DNA of 64,000 bases, taken from assembly GCA_019044685.2 (NCBI GenBank), contig JAGTXX020000005.1, positions 62,001 through 126,000 on the forward strand, given 5' to 3'. Positions 11,806-22,705 of this stretch are shown piece after piece. Position 1 is the stretch's first letter; each line of letters begins with the position of its first letter. Both the position numbers and the translations under genes were made by a program. This stretch comes from Nannochloris sp. 'desiccata' (Eukaryota; Chlorophyta; Trebouxiophyceae; Chlorellales; Chlorellaceae). The notes under the pieces are model-generated. The model was not told the origin of the DNA. It was given only the letters and a program-made list of their open reading frames with translations, and searched no databases.

Positions 11806-12126
11806 TCAATTCATAGGAAAAAGCCGGTCAAACACCAGATGGAAGATTGGGCCATTACAGAATGAAACGTCGCAATAGTAATATATTGATTAATAGACAA
11901 TGTGCTTGACATAAAGCCAATTGAAGCATCATCATCGCAATGGCTGGTGGCAAGGTGTTGTTTTTTGGCGCAAGATAAAAGGTTCAAAATTTAGGCCTTG
12001 GCCTAAATTAACGCGTATTCCTAATCAAGAAGAGACAGCATCAAAATAGAATCCATCGTGCATCAGAAACAATGGGTGTGCGGAACCTCCTCTTCTCAAA
12101 CTTAAAAAATTAAATGCGATCTGCAG
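11806..12126. promoter_or_regulatory. Divergent intergenic region, ValRS / DUF2045 gene
   Basis: These 321 bp separate two divergent start codons. No recognisable motif beyond AT-rich sequence was seen. Confidence 0.35.
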
Positions 12127-13724
12127 ATGACAGAACTCCATACCAAAGCAGCTCTCGGGGTGGATGAGGAACTCTGGAGAGCGACATTTGCTGAATTCAG
12201 ATCACAGGCATTACGCACATTTCAGGGCAACCTCTTTGATATAGCTTCAGGAGGGTGGGTCGACGTCGGCCTTGCCGCTGCCGCCGCTGGTGAAACAAAA
12301 GAGTGGTCTGATATATGGCCACAGCAGCAATGGCACATCGCATTCGAAATATTGGTAGGTTTCTTTGATGAATTGTATTTAGTCTTGTTTCATTCGAGGA
12401 ATAAACATGATTAAACCTTATATTTTAAATTGCAATGGCTTCCTCGTTGTCTTTAACGATTTTTCCCATGGGTACTTAAATTATGCAGTTTTGCCAGCAG
12501 CCTCTAAGCATTCAAGCAGTCCTTCCAGAGCACGACGATCTATTATTTTTCGTTTACTGGAACGATCTATCCAAAACAAAAGGATCCCGAATCTTCGCTC
12601 GGAGAAAACGAAAACTTAAAATAGAAAGCAAGACTAGCCCGGACAGTGATGACGATAAAGACCCACCTAGTGCCTTACCCTTGGACCTGGCTTGGAATAG
12701 CTCTCTCGCAGCAGATATAGACTGGAGATCAAGCCTAATTCTCAACATAGTGCTCCAAACGCAGTATCTCTTAACTGTAATCCGCTGCCCACCAGGAGAA
12801 GTTGATCAATTACTGGATTTCCGTGGAACCCCGCTGAAAAGAAGAAATAGGTCAGCGCTTGAAAATCCTCACCAGGAGCAAAGCATGCAAAGCAGGCACA
12901 GTAGTATTTATATTACAAAACGTGTTCATGCTTCACCTTCTACTACACCAGTAAACCTGGATCAAACAAAATCTTCGGATTCTGCTCCAAGCGTATCTTA
13001 TCCAAATATTTGTTTTGCCGTCGATGATTTTGTCGAGGCATTTGATTGTTTGACCCTGGAAGACCCGGAAGATTGTTATTGTGTGGTGTTACATGCTGAT
13101 GTGGCAAATACATGGAGTAAAGCAGCGGCTTTGAATACTGTAGATGTACATCAAAAGAGTAGAGAAGAGGACAAAGGGCGGGCACCGCCTGTGGTAATAG
13201 AGAAAACAGAGCAGTTGAGAAGTTTAGAAGCGGCCTTTGAGGACAGCTTGCAAATACAGACCCCCCCACCACGTTCCTCTTCAAAAGATCCTTCTTTAGA
13301 AGATACTCTAGCTGTGTTTAATGGATATGTGAGCTGCAAGCAACTATCTGCAGCGCTTGATTCTTATTTGAAAAACCCTCTCAAGGTGTTTCTTCAGCAA
13401 CGAAATCAAGGACGAGGACAAGGACGATGGAGTAGAGGTAGAGGTCAGGGTAAAGCAGCAAAGGTTTTAATGCGTGGACCTGGTGGAATAGGCAGTGCTG
13501 AAGTAGCAGTAACTGCGCTACATAGTGGTAATGAAGCCAAAGAGACTACTCTCCTCGAGTCGGTTTTCAAAAGTGCCGTCGTGGCGGTGAAGACGGCAGT
13601 GCAGGTCGAGGAGCAGATGGCGTCTTCGGATGCTTCAGGGGCGGCAATAAAACTGCAATGTGCATTAATGGCGGTGAATATACCTGTAGAAGCTCTAGCT
13701 GAACAAATATTGAAAGCAGTTTAA
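12127..13724 (+). CDS. KIAA0930-like protein (DUF2045 family)
   Basis: Exons 12127-12354 and 12489-13724 join in phase 0 (AFEIL-FCQQPL) to give 487 residues. Several blocks align in order with the animal protein KIAA0930: EHDDLLFFVYWND (animal: disordered-loop-free DDMLFYV), DIDWRSSLILNIVLQ (DIDWEESVCLNLILQ), KRVHASPS (QVFASPS), SYPNICFAVDDFVEAF (SYPNIFFMIDSFEEVF), AVFNGYVS (GVIFQGSI) and a late MRGPGGIGSAEVAVT (MKGPQGKGHAEMAVS). The animal sequence is recalled, not searched. The biochemical function is unknown. An algal-specific insert of about 70 Lys/Ser-rich residues and a Gly/Arg stretch (GRGQGRWSRGRGQG) precede the last conserved block. No signal or membrane segment is seen, so it is likely cytosolic. 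Confidence 0.75.
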
Positions 13725-13924
13725 AGAGATCGAGAATACAGTTTTTTCTGGGTCGCCTCAATTAAAATTTGAATGTTTAAACGACGCAAAAATAACGTTA
13801 TTAATCTGGCTATATCATTAATATCAACCAGCAGCGAATATCTTCTACGATAGCCTTACATACCTCTATTCAGAGATTAAGGCTTTAGAAATAATTAACC
13901 TTTAGGGGATAATATTAAAGCAAT

Positions 13925-15254
13925 ATGTCGCCTAAAATGACCACATTACATAGACCAATTGCCTCTAACAAGGTGATGCCTTTGACATCCGGTGGGCAGC
14001 TAGGGAATCGCAGTAAATCATTGTACCCTCGATCAAAACATGTATGTAAAAAGAATCGCAGTTTATGTGTCACATCCGTCGCAATGACAATTACTCCTGC
14101 GCTGGTGGTCCCAGTCCTACCCTCGCTTTTGGGTGGGCTATCCCTTGGCGTTCTCGCAGTCACAAAACTGGTCGTTTCTGGACGAATTTTAGGAATTTCC
14201 GGCATGATTAAAGGCCTCGTTCACGGCGATAGAAGCCCTTGGAATTTAGTATTCCTAAGCGGCTTGCTGCTCGGCGGCCTGTTTTTGCAAGCCAGTTGCC
14301 CCTCTGTATTTGAGGCGCTGCCTGCTTCTGCCACTCCCGTTCGCATGATTGGGGCTGGTTTGCTAGTAGGACTTGGTACAGCATTAGGTAACTGATGGGT
14401 TGTTTTGAAGCTCAAATCAATCTGCGGTTTCTTCAAATCTGGCGGTGGTGATTATTCTTTCAGACTAAATTAAGTTCTCTTCCCACTATTCAGGTAATGG
14501 CTGCACCTCCGGACACGGAATTTGCGGTAATGCCCGCTTCTCGCCTCGTTCCTTTGTGAGCACTTTGACGTTCATGTCTTGTGGAGCCATCGCCACAGCG
14601 TCTATGCAAACTGCAACTCTGTTTGGTATTGCACCTGGGCTGGTTCCCATGCCAGCCCCTGCTGCTGATATTCTACAACTTAGTAAAATGACGCTGGCTG
14701 CCTCTGTCGTTTTGCTTACTGTTGTTTCTCTTGCAGCCAGAGCTTTGATCAAACGCCAGAGCTATGGAGAATGCTCTATTGAAGACAGTCCCAGCGCGCC
14801 TTGGTTGAGTAGATTCACAGATTTTGCCGCTGGCTTTCTTTTTGCGCTTTCCCTTGGGGTTGCCGGTATGACCAAGTCAAGTAAAGTTACTGGTTTCTTG
14901 GCGGTGCTCTCTGGAACATTTGACCCCTCTTTAATCTTTGTCATGGGTGGTGCATTATTAGTGGCTACCCCTGCATTCCAATTAATTACCAGGTATGGTG
15001 TATTACAAAAACCGTTGTGCACGGATGACTACTTCTTACCGAAAGCCAAGGCAATTGATAGGAAACTTCTTATTGGAGCGGCTTTGTTCGGTGCTGGATG
15101 GGGAGCTGCGGGTATATGCCCAGGACCCGGTGTTGTGGCATTAGCTACGGGGAAGAATGAGATATTTATGTTTATTTCTGCTTTGTTGGCGGGGATGTTT
15201 ATTGCTAAACAGGCAGATGCAATGTTGGAACCAGCTGATACGATAACTGCCTAA
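13925..15254 (+). CDS. YeeE/YedE-family (sulfur/thiosulfate) transporter, plastid-targeted
   Basis: Exons 13925-14387 and 14494-15254 join in phase 1 to give 407 residues. After a basic leader of about 50 residues (probable plastid transit peptide) come multiple hydrophobic helices arranged as two repeats. Diagnostic motifs are [20 protein letters not shown] in repeat 1, whose cysteine is part of the substrate path in bacterial YeeE/TsuA, and [14 protein letters not shown] with a second conserved cysteine in repeat 2. Bacterial members move thiosulfate across the inner membrane. In this alga the envelope of the plastid, where sulfate is reduced, is the natural site, but that is inference. The family is mostly prokaryotic, so an ancient transfer from bacteria is plausible. 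Intron donor GTAACT, acceptor ATTCAG. Confidence 0.87.
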
Positions 15255-15768
15255 GAAGAATGAACTTAAATTACTAGCAACGACAATGACAAGTACTTTT
15301 GAATTTTTTGGTCGGCGGCAACGGGCGTGTATTCTTTCCACCAATGGTTGGCAAATTCAACTTACATCAGGTTTATTTTCTTATTCTTTTCAATTTGTAA
15401 ATTGTGAATAACATTTTTGTGTATTTTGATGGTAGCTAAGTCCTTGATAGCATTGAGCGCCTCTTAGTGGCATCAGCGGCAGCAACTTGCTTGGAAAGCG
15501 GCACGCTTGCAGAAGACAGATTTTCAACAAAAGTAGACCACCAATAACTTCACCGCACGCCAGTTAAATAATTATAATTATTTCGACTGGAAGACCCAAT
15601 CGGAACGTTCATTTCCTCTTTAATCTCAATAGAGGTTCCTGAATTCCTGACGTTTAATTTTGAATAGAACTAGAATTGAGAGTGCTCTTCAGCCTTTGCA
15701 ACAAGTTTCCCAACGAGGAAAAAATATTACAAACTAGTCCTATTCACTCACTTAGCTACTAGAGCAAC
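15255..15768. other. Intergenic, no gene seen
   Basis: This contains a TGTAA poly(A)-type signal near 15397 for the transporter and then the 5' flank of PHF5A. Nothing else was recognised. Confidence 0.5.
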
Positions 15769-16442
15769 ATGTCAAAGCATCACCCCGATTTGATTATGTG
15801 CAGGAAGCAACCTGGAATAGGTATGCGGCCTTCTTGTTAGTTACTGATGATTCTGCTGTTGCCATGTCTGTACTTAGCTAACCATCGCCTTCCCTTATTT
15901 TATTGCAGCTATTGGAAGACTATGCGAAAAATGTACGTTCACTTAAATGATCACTCCTCCCGCTGCCGTCGCCGGACTTTCCCTATTTTCCCCAAGTCTA
16001 TTTTACTAACCTATATTTTCCCCCTCTTTTCAGGTGATGGAAAATGTGTTATTTGCGATAGTTATGTGCGCCCTGCAACTCTAGTCCGCGTCTGCGATGA
16101 ATGTAATTACGGTAGTTATGCTGGGCGGTGTGTTATTTGCGGTGGAATTGGCGTCTCAGATGCATATTACTGCAAAGAATGCACAGTACAGGAGAAAGAT
16201 GTGCGTGTAGTGCTGAGTGATTGGCGGCCTTTAATTGTTGTTTAAACTTTCTCTTGCTTCAAAACTGATTGATATACAATATTTGATTGAATAATTAACC
16301 CCCGTCTTTTTTTTTTCTTTTGGTTTGTCCCTTCTTTACTTTATATTTGCAGAGAGATGGTTGTCCAAAGATTATTAATCTTGGTAGTGCAAGAACAGAT
16401 CTGCATTATGATAAAAAGAGGTTTGGATTCTCTAAACGATAG
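15769..16442 (+). CDS. PHF5A: PHF5A/SF3b14b, U2 snRNP SF3b subunit
   Basis: Four exons, 15769-15820, 15909-15932, 16034-16200 and 16353-16442, join to exactly 110 residues, the universal length of this protein. It is a core subunit of SF3b, which holds the branch point in the spliceosome. The chain begins [18 protein letters not shown] and contains the cysteine pairs of three interleaved zinc sites (CEKC, CVICD, CDEC, CVICGG, CKEC). It ends [17 protein letters not shown]. The second exon is only 24 nt. The third intron uses an uncommon GTGCGT donor; reading through it would abolish the conserved C-terminus. With three introns in 330 coding bases, it is among the most interrupted genes here. 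Confidence 0.97.
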
Positions 16443-16777
16443 CTCTATAAGAAGTCGAGACGGTCTTCTTAGATGCCCTAGAAACTCAGACATGGCCTTG
16501 TGACAAATTTTGAAATCTACTTGACTCTGACTCATAATTCAATTTACATGTTACTTTATTTGATTCTTAATTGTGTAATTAACGTTACTGGATAAGGTAT
16601 TAAACTAAAAGATGAGTCTATGTGATCAAAACTGCTGGCGCCTTCATAAGGCGGTGAATTTTGAAGAATGAAAATGGATAAGAATTGGCCAAAGTAATAT
16701 CGTATTCTTCTCATCAGTGGTTTATAAACTTTTATTGTCCTTTGCATATTTCTCAATAGTGCTGCTCTGCGACCACT
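16443..16777. other. Intergenic, no gene seen
   Basis: This is a 335-bp spacer between PHF5A and the folate gene, with a TGTAA signal near 16574. No other feature was recognised. Confidence 0.5.
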
Positions 16778-18431
16778 ATGTCGAAGAAACGTGTCGCGTT
16801 AGCATTAGGCACCAATTTGGTAAGTTCAGTTCGCTGTTTCAGATTAAACACTCATATCTACCTCAATATAAACTCAGCCTAACACCTAACTACAAGTACT
16901 CTATGACTGTAGGGTGATAGAGTTGGCAATTTACTTGCCGCCATCAAGGGATTAGCAGAAGCAAATATCAAGGTAGCCGCCTTTACTTCTCAATCTACCT
17001 ACTCCGATAAATCATAAATATTTCCCAACACATTAAAAACCCACCTCCGAATTACAGGTCACGCAACTTTCTAGGCTCTATGAAAGTGCTCCCGCCTACG
17101 TCACCGACCAGCCTGCTTTTCTCAACGCTGCAGCCACCATTGAAACCACTCTATCACCTCTAGACCTCCTCAAATCAATCAAAGAAATTGAAGAGAATCT
17201 AGGGAGAGATATGCAGGGCCAACGATGGGGTCCTCGCCCTATAGATTTAGATATCATCTTTTATGAAGACAATGAAGTCAGTGACGGTGAAAAATTAATC
17301 ATTCCACATCCACGGTGGCAAGAAAGAAATTTCGTCATAGCTCCACTCGCAGACCTAGATAGCTCGGGAATACATACTTTAAATGGGTCTAGTGAAAATA
17401 TTAGTAGCAATAGGGTTAGTGGAAGGACTGCAAAAGCAGGCGAAGTTAAAATGCTATCCCGACGACTGAACATAGCTCAACAACTTTGGCTCTCACAAGG
17501 CGGAGAACGACAACTGGGCACCCCAGATCTCCGCTGCGTTATTCCTATGGGACGTCTTGGTCTCTGGTCTTGGCGAGAACGAGCCCAAGTTATGGGTATA
17601 CTCAATATAACACCCGATAGTTTCAGTGATGGTGGCCGACACACCACCGTTGATGCTGCCATTGGGCATGCTAAACAGATGATCGCTCATGGTGCTGATA
17701 TAATAGATATAGGTGGGCAATCTACCCGTCCAGGTGCTCAATTACTCACTCCACAAGAAGAATCTTCTCGCATAATTCCCGTACTACGCGCTCTAACTGA
17801 AGATAGTAGTACAAAATCTGTACCGCTGTCGGTAGATACGTTCTACTCACAAGTGGCGGAAGCTGCAGTGGAAGCTGGTGCGACGATGGTGAATGATGTT
17901 TCTGGGGGCACATTAGACCCGGGTATGTTTAACACAGTGGCGAGATTAGGGGTGCCGTATGTTCTGATGCATATGAGGGGCACGCCGCAAACTATGCAGT
18001 CGAAAGAAAATACATCATACGAAGATGTGTGCTTAGAAGTGGCTGTTTCGTTACAAAAGAGTGCAGAACAAGCTGTTCAAGCGGGGATTGAACCGTGGAG
18101 ACTGATATTGGATCCAGGAATTGGGTTTGCGAAAACCACAGAAGGTAATTTTAGGTTAATAGCTCAATTGAGTAGGTTGCAAGGTGTTTTGCGACCGCCA
18201 TTGAAAGGTTTGCCGTTGCTTTTAGGTCCCAGTAGAAAAGGGTTTTTAGGGAAAGTAACTGGGAAAAGTGGAGCATCTGCTGCTGAAGAAAGGGATTGGG
18301 CGACTGCGGCAGCGGCTGCATTATGTGTGCAGCAAGGAGCGAATATTATTAGAGCTCATAATGTTGCTGCCGTGGCAGACGCGGTAAAAGTTGCCGACGC
18401 CGTAAAAAAAGAAATGGTGTTTGAAAAATAG
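16778..18431 (+). CDS. Bifunctional HPPK-dihydropteroate synthase (folate synthesis)
   Basis: Exons 16778-16819, 16913-16972 and 17058-18431 join in phase 0 to give 491 residues. The N-terminal third is 6-hydroxymethyl-dihydropterin pyrophosphokinase (LALGTNLGDR at the start, RWGPRPIDLDIIFY). The C-terminal part is dihydropteroate synthase (VMGILNITPDSFSDGG, DIIDIGGQSTRPG, VNDVSGG, LDPGIGFAKT, LGPSRKGFLG). Together they turn hydroxymethyl-dihydropterin and p-aminobenzoate into dihydropteroate. In higher plants the same fusion is mitochondrial. Here the start codon lies only six residues before the first HPPK strand, so no targeting peptide is visible. Either the enzyme is cytosolic or an upstream exon was missed. 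Two TGTAA signals follow the stop within 40 bp. Confidence 0.95.
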
Positions 18432-19189
18432 ATGCAGGGAGTGTAATGAAATGAGAAGCGTGTAACAAAATAATTAGATATTGTTGGGAAAAAGGAACAT
18501 TCAAATAGAAAGAGTATGAAAGAAGAAGAAGAACTGAAGTGGGTGCAGGTGTGACGATATGGCACCTGTGGATGCTGCTGCTGGGGCCTAATTCAATTGA
18601 TTTAGGTAGGATAGGAGGTTAATTTGGGCTAATTGAGGGCTAATTAGCTGCAATTGGACTTGTTCAAACTTCCTTGCAAACTAGCCCTGCAGAGCACGCT
18701 TCGAAAGGGAAACCCAACAGTCATTGTGCACAGCACGCACGTCACGCTCCGAAACGTTATACATACTTGAATATAAGTCAACATTATGAAGATTAGATTA
18801 ATCGGAAATAACTAGAACACTTGTAATAATTAATAGAAACTATCTAGAATCTGGCTGTGATATTCATCTGTCAAGTTGACAGCAGGGAAAGAAGTGCGGA
18901 TGCAAATCCTGGCAGCGGCTTATTAAACGATTTTAGCAGGCTGCCTATCACCTACTATTATATCAATAAATCACCTAACATGACTGCTAAATTAGTTCTG
19001 ACCATGTTTTAGAAAGAATGTAGATATGTAAATTAGATTTTTACCTGGCTGTAGATTCCAAGATCACACGGCTCCTCCAAGGAAGGTACGACGAACCTGA
19101 CATTTTCCGAATGAAGCAGAAGGAGAGAACCCGCATATCTCCCCGCTTCTACACATACTTATATGTATGAAAACGCATACTACGACGCC
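18432..19189. other. Intergenic, no gene seen
   Basis: These 758 bp are AT-rich, have no long reading frame on either strand and show no recognisable RNA gene. They include poly(A)-type TGTAA signals right after the folate gene. Confidence 0.45.
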
Positions 19190-19555
19190 ATGAATTTCAA
19201 AGAGATGCGTGAACGCGCACAGAGTGCTCCACTCGGGTTCTCTTCAGACAAGGAGAGACAAGAGGGCGCTAAGGCAAGATTCAGTTGTATTTACCCACTT
19301 AAGGTCTATATAGTCGGTAAAATTCATCTGTTTCGTTATTAAGACGAATTTTTAGTATCTTTACTGCAGGATTTGCGCTCTGCGTCGACCATTCCCTCTG
19401 AAGAATCAGTTTCAAGTGACGTCTCGCTCAAGAGTAGCTTTGGTGCTCTGGCCAGCGCAGCAAAGGATGTAATTAAGGAAGGCCTTGTTGGACCTCAGAA
19501 GCTTGATGAAATTGTGTATCACTCTCGCAGCATGGAAAAAGGCGAAAAAAGTTAA
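19190..19555 (+). CDS. Small unknown protein, probable GC-AG intron
   Basis: Exons 19190-19273 (28 codons) and 19370-19555 join in phase 0 to give 89 residues if the intron starts with GCAAGA and ends with CTGCAG. The exon end is AAG, so the junction AAG|GCAAG fits the known minor GC donor class. The GT donor candidate at 19317 shifts the frame and hits a stop. The product is soluble and charged (MNFKEMRERAQSAPLGF..., then a Ser-rich segment and a helix FGALASAAKDVIKEGL). No family is recognised. Both exon frames are free of stops and the codon use is ordinary, but without a homologue the gene remains tentative. Confidence 0.5.
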
Positions 19556-19780
19556 AGGGTGCTAGAATTGGAAAGGACGAAAAAACGAATGAATCCGGTT
19601 AGGGCTAAAAATTTTTTGGTTATAATATCTTATAAAAATATCTAGGAGGAATGCATCTACAAGTACACAATATACAAGTTTCATTAATACGTTTGTACCA
19701 TTACGTGATTACATGTACCAATTTGATTGATTTTGTTGTAAAAGTCTGCACAAATAGTTCTAAAAGAAAATCTAATAAAA

Positions 19781-20830
19781 TTAAATTTCAACCGCCATTG
19801 GCGTTCCGGCTACAGGCAAACAAATTTTCACATTTTTCAATTCAGGTGTCTCTTTTAACTGCCTTTCCAGCAATTCTACCCCTCCAGTTTCACTTAAGAG
19901 AGCATGCAACGGGCCTGTTGCATCAAATTCTGCATTCATTAGAGGAACAACCACTTTTGGGCGCAACATCTTTAATAGCGGTACATTGTCGGTGGCGCCT
20001 TTGACCAACTGATACCCCAACAAGCTTTGTGTAGATGGGGGAGAAACTACAATATCAACACTACCAACTTCAGCTACTGAGGAAGCGACGTAATCAGCAT
20101 GTGGCTCATAGTACAGTGAAATACCAGTAGTGGAAATCTCGGAAAGTACAAAGCCATTTTCACGTTTTGACCACGGAGGGCCTACTAACGCACCTTGTGT
20201 AGCCCTAATTTTTAATTTTCCATCAGAAATAACAACTTCTTGCCCATGATCTACTTCATAAACAGTTGTATAGCCTAAATTTCGAGCCACCGCTGCAGCC
20301 GAGGGCGAGCCGACAACAGGAATCGATTTTGGGAGTCTTTGTAACGTGGGTCTGTGTGCATGATCGTCTATAGACATGGTAAGTAAAATGAAATCAGTTT
20401 CTGCAGCTAGCTGGTCAATGTCGATGGTTTCAGGACGAGCAATACGTTTGGTGCCGCAGTAAATGGACTCAAGGCCGCCAAACGCTAAATTCCCGACAAG
20501 CCAGGGATCTACAAGGACTTTTAAGCCAGTAGAAGCAAATTCTGCACGCCATGAGTTGCCTTCGTAGCTTGTATAAATAAGAGCAGCAGAAGGGGTTGAT
20601 GTAGAAGAAGTTGTGGCTGCAGGGGCGGAGGTGTTGCTGCCAGATGTAGAAGATTCAGCTTGGCAACGCTGTAAATAGCCATCCCGCTGCATTGTAGACT
20701 TCTGTGTGGTGTTAGCTAATGGAATATTCGTAGGAGAGATAGGGCGGGCGTGGGGGGTCTGTGCGGGTTGTAGAGTTTGGCTACTCCTTGCCACACATTG
20801 TGATCGAAGATTTTGGAGAGTTGGCTGCAT
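19781..20830 (-). CDS. Metallo-beta-lactamase-fold (UlaG-like) protein, plastid-targeted
   Basis: A single exon of 349 residues. The first 80 or so residues are Ser/Thr/Gln/Pro rich with few acids, fitting a plastid transit peptide and linker. The core starts at IYTSYEGNSWRAEF and holds VLVDPWLVG and a degenerate metal motif SIDDHAHRPTL in place of the canonical HxHxDH, followed by IPVVGSPSAA and a late MLRPKVVVPLMNAE. Proteins of this kind occur in cyanobacteria and plant plastids without an assigned reaction. The incomplete metal ligands leave hydrolase activity in doubt. It is divergent from the rRNA methyltransferase gene, 255 bp apart. Confidence 0.8.
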   Translation of the reverse strand: MQPTLQNLRSQCVARSSQTLQPAQTPHARPISPTNIPLANTTQKSTMQRDGYLQRCQAESSTSGSNTSAPAATTSSTSTPSAALIYTSYEGNSWRAEFASTGLKVLVDPWLVGNLAFGGLESIYCGTKRIARPETIDIDQLAAETDFILLTMSIDDHAHRPTLQRLPKSIPVVGSPSAAAVARNLGYTTVYEVDHGQEVVISDGKLKIRATQGALVGPPWSKRENGFVLSEISTTGISLYYEPHADYVASSVAEVGSVDIVVSPPSTQSLLGYQLVKGATDNVPLLKMLRPKVVVPLMNAEFDATGPLHALLSETGGVELLERQLKETPELKNVKICLPVAGTPMAVEI

Positions 20831-21085
20831 TGTGATATATAGCCTTATCTAGAGATTTTAACTTGCTTTGTAAATTAACTTTGCATGAAATCTTCAAATT
20901 ATGAAGAATTTAATGCTGCATTGCAGCGAGTGGGACTCCAACTTGATTTGAAGGCTGTCGAAAAATTCAAAGGTTTAAATCAAAACTCTAAATTTGGATA
21001 TGAATTGATATATTTTTGACCAATTTACAATTTCAAAAGTATTAATTAGTGGCCCTTAGTTTTTAGATTGGGTTTTACGTTGCGC

Positions 21086-22594
21086 ATGCATCCAAGTTCA
21101 GCAATGTCTTCCACTTTCACACCAATACCTAAGCAATCTAATCTTAAAATGAACCGCGTAAGTCTGAAAATGGTAGACAAACTCCCATCGCGATTCAATT
21201 CCCTCATGTCTCGACGCTCCGTTATAGTATCAGCGGCGGCAGCAAAGCTGCCCCCGACAGACCCTTCTATCTTACCCCGCGTCATCCTTAAAGGCGGGAA
21301 AATTAGATTGTTTACAGAACACCAAAGCCCAACCGTTTACGGTGGAGCTGTAGATCGAGTTCTCGGTCGTCCTACCCCAAAAGCGGGAGATACCGTCCTT
21401 GTCTGTAATGGCGCTGAAGAGCCATTTGCTTGGGGGCTCTACAATCCTGTATCTATGTACAGAGTTCGTATAATGCAAACTTTAGATGACGTGGATGTTG
21501 AAAATCTTATTCAACCTGACCTTACCGCAATCTTAACATCTAGAATTCAAGCGGCGGTCGCTTTACGGGCAGCTCTTGGCCTCCCAAAAGACGAAGTAAC
21601 GAATGTTTATAGACTCGTTAATAGTGAAGGTGATCGGCTTTCTGGATTGGTAGTTGATGTTTTAGGTGATGTAGCTACAGTACAAGCTTCAGCAGCTTGG
21701 GTTCAGAAACATCGACTCCTTATCGAGCAACTAATTACGAAAAATGTCGCTCAGGTGAAAACCATTGTTTGGAGACAAGCAGCGGAACTGACTGAAGAAG
21801 AAGGCTGGGTGAATGAAGAAGAAGGAGAAGAAGCAAGGGAGGATGGCAGTGGTGGTAGTCATAGTGGAGAGAACAGCAATGGTGCTCAGCAGGAGAAAGG
21901 ACAGCTACAGACAGATTTCGGTCCTGGTGCACCTGCCATGAAGAAAGAGACTCTTGTGGCTGTAGAGGCAGGTTTGAAATATTTAGTGGACCCCACAGGC
22001 CAAAAAACTGGGTTTTACTGTGATCAAAGAGACCACCGCGCTTTTATCCGCAGTATTTCTGCTAATAAAGATGTCTTGGACGTGTGCTGCTATTCGGGAG
22101 GCTTTGCATTAAACGCTGCAGTGGGTGGGGCCTCATCGGCTCTCGGCATTGATTCTTCCGCACCAGCAGTGGAATTAGCTAAAAGCAACGCAGAATTGAA
22201 TGGAGTTGCCGACAAATGCAGCTTTGAAAAGGCAGATTCGGCTGAATATATGAAAAGAGCTGGTAAAGAAGGTAAAAATTGGGATATTGTCGTATTGGAT
22301 CCCCCAAAATTGGCACCGTCAAAAAAATCTCTACAAGGCGCTTGGAGAAAGTATGAAGCCTTGAATGCTTCTGCAATGCGTCTCGTCCGCCCTGGTGGGG
22401 TATTAATGACGTGTAGTTGCAGTGGAGCTGTCGCTCAGAGCGGAGAATTTATCCCAATGTTACAGAGAGCAGCAAAGCGTGCCCAGCGTAGGGTGACCCT
22501 AGTTAGAAGTGGAAGTGCTGCTGGAGATCATCCATTAGATCCTGGATATCCAGAAGGTCTGTATTTAAGTAATATTACCTTGATAGTAAACTAA
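21086..22594 (+). CDS. RlmI-type rRNA (cytosine-5) methyltransferase, plastid
   Basis: A single exon of 502 residues from the ATG at 21086; the frame is open somewhat further upstream but without ATG. After a basic leader comes a PUA-like domain (VILKGGKIRLF...DTVLVCNGAEEPFAWG) and then a Rossmann methyltransferase. Motif I is DVCCYSGGFALNAA, motif IV is VVLDPPKLAPSK and the catalytic-loop motif is LMTCSCSGA. The bacterial enzyme RlmI/YccW methylates C1962 of 23S rRNA. A leader and a bacterial-type enzyme suggest action on plastid or mitochondrial rRNA. An acidic Glu/Ser-rich insert of about 40 residues (near residues 235-275) interrupts the chain between the two domains. Confidence 0.9.
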   Translation: MHPSSAMSSTFTPIPKQSNLKMNRVSLKMVDKLPSRFNSLMSRRSVIVSAAAAKLPPTDPSILPRVILKGGKIRLFTEHQSPTVYGGAVDRVLGRPTPKAGDTVLVCNGAEEPFAWGLYNPVSMYRVRIMQTLDDVDVENLIQPDLTAILTSRIQAAVALRAALGLPKDEVTNVYRLVNSEGDRLSGLVVDVLGDVATVQASAAWVQKHRLLIEQLITKNVAQVKTIVWRQAAELTEEEGWVNEEEGEEAREDGSGGSHSGENSNGAQQEKGQLQTDFGPGAPAMKKETLVAVEAGLKYLVDPTGQKTGFYCDQRDHRAFIRSISANKDVLDVCCYSGGFALNAAVGGASSALGIDSSAPAVELAKSNAELNGVADKCSFEKADSAEYMKRAGKEGKNWDIVVLDPPKLAPSKKSLQGAWRKYEALNASAMRLVRPGGVLMTCSCSGAVAQSGEFIPMLQRAAKRAQRRVTLVRSGSAAGDHPLDPGYPEGLYLSNITLIVN

Positions 22595-22705
22595 TAAGAG
22601 ATTATCTAAGAAATACTCTTTGAAGAGCAATATTTAAAAACGTTTCCAAAGTGACAGATGACAAACATTTTTTCCTTTTTTTCCCTTGTACTCTTGTTTT
22701 CACTC

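Noticed and set aside
20885..21019. Plus-strand ATG frame of 44 codons between the MBL and RlmI genes
   Set aside because: Short, no similarity, and it lies in a divergent promoter; AT-rich composition rather than protein-like.
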